Source: Coptodactyla brooksi (lineage: Eukaryota; Arthropoda; Insecta; Coleoptera; Scarabaeidae). From it: a stretch of DNA of 22,752 nt. Positions within the stretch are counted from its first letter, which is position 1, and every line of letters begins with the position of its first letter. Location of the stretch: positions 1-22,752 of the forward strand of contig JAWQRM010000430.1 of assembly GCA_033557675.1 (NCBI GenBank), read 5' to 3'. The translations under genes and the position numbers were made by a program. Under the pieces are notes generated by a model. That model saw only the letters and a program-made list of their open reading frames with translations. It did not search any database and had not been told where the DNA came from. Of this stretch, positions 19,901 to 22,752 are shown one piece after another.

Positions 19901-22048
19901 GTGGTTTGCCCCTCCTACGAGATTATAAGAGGCGTGGCTTACTATGGCTTCATTTCACGGTATGGTGGTTACGTCATAATGTACGTGTGAATATTGACTA
20001 TATTAGATTGCAAAACGCTAGTATTTCTATGCAGTACAATCAATAAAGAACATCATATTTTGGAAAATATGATAGTATTTATTGATCCTAAAATGCAGTA
20101 TAAAAATAGAATGTTTATCTTAGATTTCTAATCCACGTAAATACATGTCTATTTTTCTAAAATAAATATATAAATAAATTCACTATTATTGTTAATTATT
20201 TAATTTTTTGGCGAGTTCTTTTTCTAGGATGAAATGAAAACGACAATCGTGGTTGAAACAAAAAAAGGACTTTTAACAACTTGAAGATGGTCTGCTTTAT
20301 ATGTTTCTTTTCAAAAACAAATGTATGAAGAAGCGTCTTTGATTACACAAGGTTGCAAAATTTGGGTAATGTTTTTTTAATTCAAAACTTAAAAAATTAA
20401 AAAATGTTTTAATTTTTGTTAATTGGTTCCTATGTACTGTTTAGCGCTGAATCTGAAAATGACAAATTGTTTCTATTACGTCAGGGTTTTTCGCAAATGG
20501 TAACTTTCAAAATTTGTAAATAGTCACAAGATTGCGAAAATATGAGGTTTTAAAATAGATTTAAAATGTTTGTTCTTATAATTCTTTTTTTTTATATTAA
20601 CACAGTGTACGTAAAATACATAATTTTATTTCATATATGGAATTGTAGATTTGGTTTAGTAGAACTTTTGGTTTAGTAACCACTTCGTCAATGGTTACCA
20701 CTTAACCAAAACAAAAAATTAATTGCTCGACGCAAGTTTCACCGACAAAGTCGACATTTTTGGGAGTACCAGAAACGGAGCTGGTGCTCCTCTGTCTCTG
20801 GTGCTCCCGAAGATGACGGCTTTGTTAGTTGAATGATGTTGAGTTTTTTCTGCATTTTACTCTGTAAAACCTCTTTCTATAAAATTACAGAAAATTATTT
20901 GATATTTCTCATTCAATCATCAGCTTTTACATTTGCCCACACAAGATTGTCATGACTTTTGAAAATTATTTGTCGATGAAAATATGTTTGGGCTAGGAAC
21001 AGTTAAGAAAGTTAGCATTATTAGGAGCAATGAAATGAATGTCTTTCATCATCCCCACTTCATAATTTTTTTGATTAATAAATGAGGATATTCAAAACAG
21101 CATACTGTTATATTTATGAAAATAATTAAATGAAAGTAAGGTCTACATAAAAGTGTTGACCATTGGTACTATGGCAGAACATCCAGTCATTATCGTATTT
21201 AAAACTACTTGACTTACATCATTAATGTCGTTTCGATTTTTAATATTCAATAAAGCTTTCATTCCAGTTTTCTTGAGTATCGTATCTATAACACTGTTAA
21301 CACTAAGCTTTGGACTTAACCTTACAGTGCATTTACGCTGTTCAGTATCCACGACAAAGGACACCAGCCCTTTTAGCTTGACGAGAGCTTCATCAAGACT
21401 ACGACGAGTTTCCTAAAGGACTGGATTTTATCAAACAATATCTAGTGTATTAGTTAAATCTGAATACCGATGTAAGATGTGGTATGTACAACTGATACAT
21501 TATCGTTGTATTCCTTCTCGGCTGTCTTCCTCTAGCTCTGGCTGCCCTCGTGCTATAAGCAGGAGGAGCATTTCTTCTTAAAACGTCAGCCATTTCACAC
21601 GCTCGATGTGCTTGCTCTATGTTGATTTCCCTTAACCTAATTAAAAAACGCCCGCGTATTTATTATAGCAATTATCGACGCTTTCACATTTTACCTTATG
21701 GAGGTCGATTCCAAAGCTTCGAATATCCCAAAAGTCGTAATGAGTGCAGCATGAGTTTCATCGTTTTCCATCAAATCATTTAGTATATCAAGACATAAAG
21801 TGGTTATAGGTAAGTCGTTTAATTCCAAAAGGGATGCTGTTAGTAAAATAACAGTTTTTTCCTAAAAAATATAAGTGGTAAACGTATACAGCTACTACAA
21901 CTGCGTTTACTTTCAATAAATGTGCGTGATTTTCTGGATCTTTCGACAGTTTTTTACACTTTCTCAGCGTTTCTGTGACGTCTTTTTCAGAACTAAAGGA
22001 TATGTTCATACTTGAAATGGCGTTACAAGGAACTGACTCGTTTGACAT
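13798..22048 (-). CDS. Armc1: ARMC1-like armadillo/HMA-fold mitochondrial protein (5 coding exons, 281 aa)
   Basis: Minus-strand exons are 22048-21911, 21861-21695, 21636-21468, 21412-21218 and 13974-13798; phases agree and they sum to 846 nt. Human ARMC1 is about 282 residues. It has an N-terminal armadillo-like helical part, an HMA-like ferredoxin fold and a conserved C-terminus. The protein is reported to associate with the mitochondrial MIB/MICOS complex and to influence mitochondrial distribution. Here residues 1-102 are helical (LLASLLELNDLP-like ARM sequence; exact repeats unclear). Residues 144-215 form the HMA-like part (LYIPHLTSETRRSLDEALVK, then CTVRLSPKL); it lacks the CxxC metal site, as the human protein does. 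The end GWFKSATDFISNSFYW matches the human ending SWLSTAANFLSRSFYW, and LEYLPEDD matches LPDYLPEDE, both as I remember them. The assignment rests on these motifs and on length. Confidence 0.88.
14000..14596. other. Armc1 intron 4, no recognised element
   Basis: AT-rich intron sequence. The 65-codon minus frame at 14340-14143 has no family resemblance. Confidence 0.5.
14597..14770 (-). pseudogene. mariner-class transposase C-terminus remnant
   Basis: The minus strand ends HPWTKCIEQQGNYLEKIS-stop (stop 14599-14597), the typical mariner ending (RW.KCIE..G.YFEK). Upstream, VWPAYCSP-stop-CHADL recalls the mariner block W(P)PYSPDLAP. Stops and shifts make it dead. It seems a different mariner lineage from the fold-back unit to its right. 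Confidence 0.6.
14771..15020. other. Armc1 intron 4 between mariner remnants
   Basis: Contains a 67-codon minus frame (14988-14785, MGSSESLTCIIMCINCSF...). It may belong to the flanking mariner remnant but shows no motif I can name. Confidence 0.3.
15030..16145. mobile_element. rearranged head-to-head mariner fold-back
   Basis: Two outward arms, 15099-15222 and the reverse complement of 16014-16137, match at about 118 of 124 bases by eye. Each arm is the 5' region and transposase start of a mariner. The left arm continues on the plus strand as HFRHILLFYYKKGENAAQAR then VYGEDVLT. The right arm on the minus strand has a deletion and reads MYAEDVLSECQCQNWFANF. Between them, the minus strand at about 15860-15640 reads KQKRPELINRK and FHQDNARSHTS, the mariner block with the second catalytic Asp. 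A segment encoding NSKVYCHQLDKLHD is partly duplicated (units near 15350-15458 and 15490-15600) with a third inverted copy at 15892-15985. The left end attgggttatgcggaaagta (15031-15050) resembles a mariner TIR. No intact transposase. Confidence 0.75.
15340..15600 (+). repeat. two tandem ~140-bp units inside the mariner fold-back
   Basis: Both units hold tttgcaaa-rich stretches and end gggagaataccacg(g/a)tcaat followed by c-taaagtg (about 15431-15459 and 15571-15599). The gggagaataccacgatcaat word returns inverted at about 15892-15912. They are duplications of one mariner-coding segment. Confidence 0.7.
16160..16780. other. Armc1 intron 4, no recognised element
   Basis: AT-rich. Nothing supportable as a gene or named repeat. 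Confidence 0.5.
16785..17125 (+). pseudogene. non-LTR retrotransposon reverse transcriptase, C-terminal remnant
   Basis: Across shifting frames the plus strand reads KPVVMHWSELWKMNQK, VLRKIYEAE, MRTNSALMQLYREP, ERITKQVL and then a Gly/Arg-rich GRRGRG segment. This order (RPVV.YGSE.W, VLRKIYGP, RTN.EL..LY.EP, GRR.RGRP) is that of the reverse-transcriptase thumb and tail in many insect non-LTR elements. Frameshifts and stops show it is dead. Confidence 0.65.
17130..17580. other. Armc1 intron 4, no recognised element
   Basis: AT-rich intron DNA. No feature supported. Confidence 0.45.
17585..17725 (+). other. CpG-containing patch with 14-bp palindrome and short ORF
   Basis: cgctagcgctagcg (17591-17604) is a perfect palindrome. 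It is followed by aaacATGGCGG, an ATG in a favourable context (17624), and a 32-codon frame MADSLNLRKCSVTLWMG... ending TGA at 17720-17722. The patch is richer in G, C and CpG than its surroundings. It may be a transposon end or a nested promoter; function unknown. Confidence 0.25.
17726..18365. other. Armc1 intron 4, no recognised element
   Basis: The 73-codon plus frame at 17650-17871 has no family resemblance. A tgcgcgcgca palindrome lies near 18045. Confidence 0.4.
18365..19050 (-). pseudogene. non-LTR retrotransposon reverse transcriptase remnant, minus strand
   Basis: On the minus strand, CLAYADNLVI (about 18960-18926) is the catalytic YADD block with the second Asp changed to Asn. It is followed across frame changes by RKEGVEVMKR, NRNEEIKAINTRL, YQTIVKPAIYVAQDCG and KLRKKWIEMVENHIQSL. 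This is the usual palm-thumb-tail order of the same reverse-transcriptase type as 16785-17125, in the opposite direction. Many stops and shifts; inactive. Confidence 0.72.
19051..19500. other. Armc1 intron 4 with an ACACCCTGTATAT motif
   Basis: No gene. Contains ccgaacaccctgtatattcg near 19400-19419. From general experience ACACCCTGTATA-type words recur in insect repeats. A shorter relative, ccctgtatatcgaaa, lies at about 10028-10042. Confidence 0.35.
19505..19880. repeat. diverged duplication of a satellite-like unit
   Basis: accaacca(c/t)caaaaatagc, then atagatagactac/taa and agcctaattc, occur at 19551-19600 and 19818-19868. Each is preceded by a gcttata-a-tcga word (19511-19523, about 19719-19731). 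The copies are offset by about 267 bp on one side and 208 on the other, so an indel separates them. Between them is a 22-bp perfect palindrome centred on ttaa (19643-19664). A gacggacagacagacggacg stretch (19525-19544) precedes copy 1. Confidence 0.6.
19896..19955. repeat. copy of the 950-1010 repeat
   Basis: gcccctcctacgagattata then agaggcgtggcttactatgg resembles the segment at 970-1010 with a short insertion. It also has inverted-repeat character (cctc..gagg). It follows the satellite-like block directly. Confidence 0.5.
20666..20711. repeat. imperfect hairpin
   Basis: ttttggtttagtaacca (20666-20682) pairs with tggttaccacttaaccaaaa (20692-20711) apart from a 3-nt bulge; gtaacca/tggttac is perfect. 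It lies just left of a longer hairpin. Confidence 0.6.
20726..20843 (+). repeat. long hairpin with G.U pairs, precursor-like
   Basis: The arm 20745-20773 (starts acaaagtcgaca, ends gggagtaccaga) pairs with 20797-20825 (tctggtgctccc to ggctttgt). Of 29 positions, 24 are Watson-Crick, 4 would be G.U in plus-strand RNA and one is A-A, with a 23-nt loop. Outer segments ctcgac (20726-20731) and gttgag (20838-20843) also pair. It is antisense to Armc1. It could be a decayed palindromic transposon or an RNA hairpin; no expression evidence exists here. Confidence 0.45.
21218..21412 (-). CDS. Armc1: Armc1 exon 4, HMA-like domain
   Basis: 195 nt, residues 159-223: ETRRSLDEALVKLKG, then LVSFVVDTEQRKCTVRLSP, then SVIDTILKKTGMKALL. 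The beta-alpha-beta pattern and wording match the ARMC1 HMA region (ALLKIKGVISFTF, RCVVRIRSDLK). Consensus donor GAT|GTAAGT at 21217. Confidence 0.9.
21468..21636 (-). CDS. Armc1: Armc1 exon 3
   Basis: 169 nt, completing Arg102 and encoding 103-158. Holds a basic linker (TRAARARGRQPRRN) and the first beta strand of the HMA-like domain (MYQLYIPHLTS). Donor TCG|GTATTC; the following intron (21467-21413) is 55 bp. The join LYIPHLTS-ETRRSL lines up with LHIDGLDDTSRRNL of human ARMC1, which fixes the donor. Confidence 0.82.
21695..21861 (-). CDS. Armc1: Armc1 exon 2
   Basis: 167 nt, residues 47-101 plus two bases of Arg102: EKTVILLTASLLELNDLPIT..., ending FEALESTSI. Leucine-rich amphipathic helices fit the armadillo-like part. 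Donor AG|GTAAAA; the following intron (21694-21637) is 58 bp. Confidence 0.85.
21862..21910 (-). other. Armc1: Armc1 intron 1, only 49 bp
   Basis: GTAAAC ... tattttttag. Length 49 is not a multiple of three, so retention shifts the frame. Such tiny introns are usual in several insect orders, including beetles. Confidence 0.82.
21911..22048 (-). CDS. Armc1: Armc1 exon 1, start codon
   Basis: 46 codons from ATG at 22048-22046 (MSNESVPCNAISSMNISFSS...) to ...HAHLLK, phase 0, donor GTAAAC. The resemblance to the ARMC1 N-terminus is in the KLSKDPENHAHLL part (human: LAADPLNRRAIV). The start is the first ATG of the frame; a second ATG lies at Met14. Confidence 0.82.
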
Positions 22049-22056
22049 CTGTCAAA
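22041..22056. promoter_or_regulatory. inverted TTTGACA/TGTCAAA over the Armc1 start codon
   Basis: tttgaca-tc-tgtcaaa is an inverted repeat whose left half covers the ATG of Armc1 (22048-22046). It may be a regulatory site near the transcription start or chance. No factor is assigned. Confidence 0.25.
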
Positions 22057-22149
22057 TGTTACAAGTAGCTTACATCTAACTGGACTTCACTGTTTTTTGT
22101 TTTAATTGATTGTACTTAATTGACTGGGTGAGCTAATGGGAATACAACT

Positions 22150-22752
22150 AATTTAGAAGAACAAATTCTAGAGATGGTTAAAGAGAATCCAGAAAGCATC
22201 ACTATGGTAAAAGCTACAGAATTATAACTATCCAATGCAAAAGTATGTAGTATGTATCCATATCATATTCAACGGGTTGCTCTTAGAAGCTCGAAGTGTT
22301 TCTTAGAAGATCAGTTCGAATCGCAGCAGGCGTTCTATAGATGGTTTCTTCAGCAGTGTCTAGTTCCTGAGTTTTCATGAAAGTGTTTCTTATTGATGAA
22401 GCGCAGTTTACTAAAACAGCAATTACGAATTTTCATAACAACCAGCAAAAAACAAACCATCAACGATTTATCAAGACCGACATCAACAAAAATTTTCCTG
22501 CAATGCGTGGACTGATATCATCGGGGATTATCATCGGCCCTTATGGGAGAAGTTATACTGAAGTTTTAACATCAGCCCTGGTTGATACATGATGGAAATT
22601 ACTTAATTCAGTCTGGTAGCTAGAGAATACCTCATCAAATACTATCATGGGAACGAAAATCGTTTTTGTCCATACTCAACATGATGCCAAACACGTCAAC
22701 AACAATCAGCTATCAAAACAAAACTAAATACAGTATCGCACTGAAATTTGGC
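22150..22752 (+). pseudogene. broken Tc1/mariner-class transposase, runs off the window
   Basis: The plus strand reads EEQILEMVKENPESI, an in-frame stop after VKATEL, YPYHIQRV, AFYRWFLQQC, then a frameshift near 22373 to FLIDEAQFTKTAITNFHNN (first catalytic Asp block), IIIGPYGRSYTEVL, and after more damage QHDAKHVN, corresponding to the second catalytic block (QHDGAPAH). The order fits the widespread insect IS630/Tc1/mariner-type transposases with YPYHLQRV and LF.DEA.F motifs. At least one stop and one frameshift; inactive. It sits in the 5' flank of Armc1. Confidence 0.72.

Larger units (their letters stand above)
19956..21142. other. Armc1 intron 4, AT-rich part nearest exon 4
   Basis: Apart from the two hairpins at 20666-20843, nothing is recognised. 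Confidence 0.45.
13975..21217 (-). other. Armc1: Armc1 intron 4, 7243 bp, transposon-filled
   Basis: GTAAGT donor at 21217 and acceptor tttccag before 13974, phase 0. It is over 100 times longer than the other three introns of the gene and holds most of the mobile-element debris in the window. Confidence 0.85.

Overview
The window is AT-rich animal DNA with intron-containing genes, very short introns (49-64 bp), GT/AG splice sites and debris of mariner, pogo and non-LTR elements. It reads as an insect genome; Coleoptera is my best guess from intron size and repeat style, but the order is not proven by the sequence.

Two host genes can be assembled in full. On the + strand, 2532-9063 holds five coding exons of a DLK/LZK-type MAP kinase kinase kinase (insect wallenda, vertebrate MAP3K12/13). 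All exon phases agree and the joined CDS is 2436 nt, or 811 residues. On the - strand, 22048-13798 holds five coding exons of an ARMC1-like protein (mitochondrial armadillo/HMA-fold protein). The joined CDS is 846 nt, or 281 residues, against about 282 in human ARMC1 as I recall it. The two genes point at each other and are separated by about 4.7 kb of AT-rich sequence with no convincing gene.

Layout. 1-2530: 5' flank of the kinase gene with an inverted-repeat segment (about 950-1050) and a complete pogo/Tigger-like non-autonomous element (1263-1875) with TIRs and TA duplications. 2531-9063: kinase gene; its introns carry a tRNA-like SINE head (6250-6340), a 30-bp near-palindrome beside a splice donor, and unexplained ORFs. 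9064-13797: convergent 3' flanks with diverged AT-rich repeats and a perfect 15-bp hairpin. 13798-22048: ARMC1-like gene. Three of its introns are 49-58 bp, but the last is 7.2 kb and filled with transposon debris: mariner pieces, a head-to-head mariner fold-back, two opposed non-LTR reverse-transcriptase remnants, a duplicated satellite-like block and a long G.U-rich hairpin. 22049-22752: the 5' flank of ARMC1, holding a broken Tc1/mariner-class transposase that runs to the window edge.

I see no operon, CRISPR array, intact transposase or virus, and no function links the two host genes beyond being neighbours. The most interesting leads are the ~118-nt wobble-rich hairpin at 20726-20843, the mariner fold-back, the short-isoform signals after kinase exon 4, and a few unplaced protein-like fragments.
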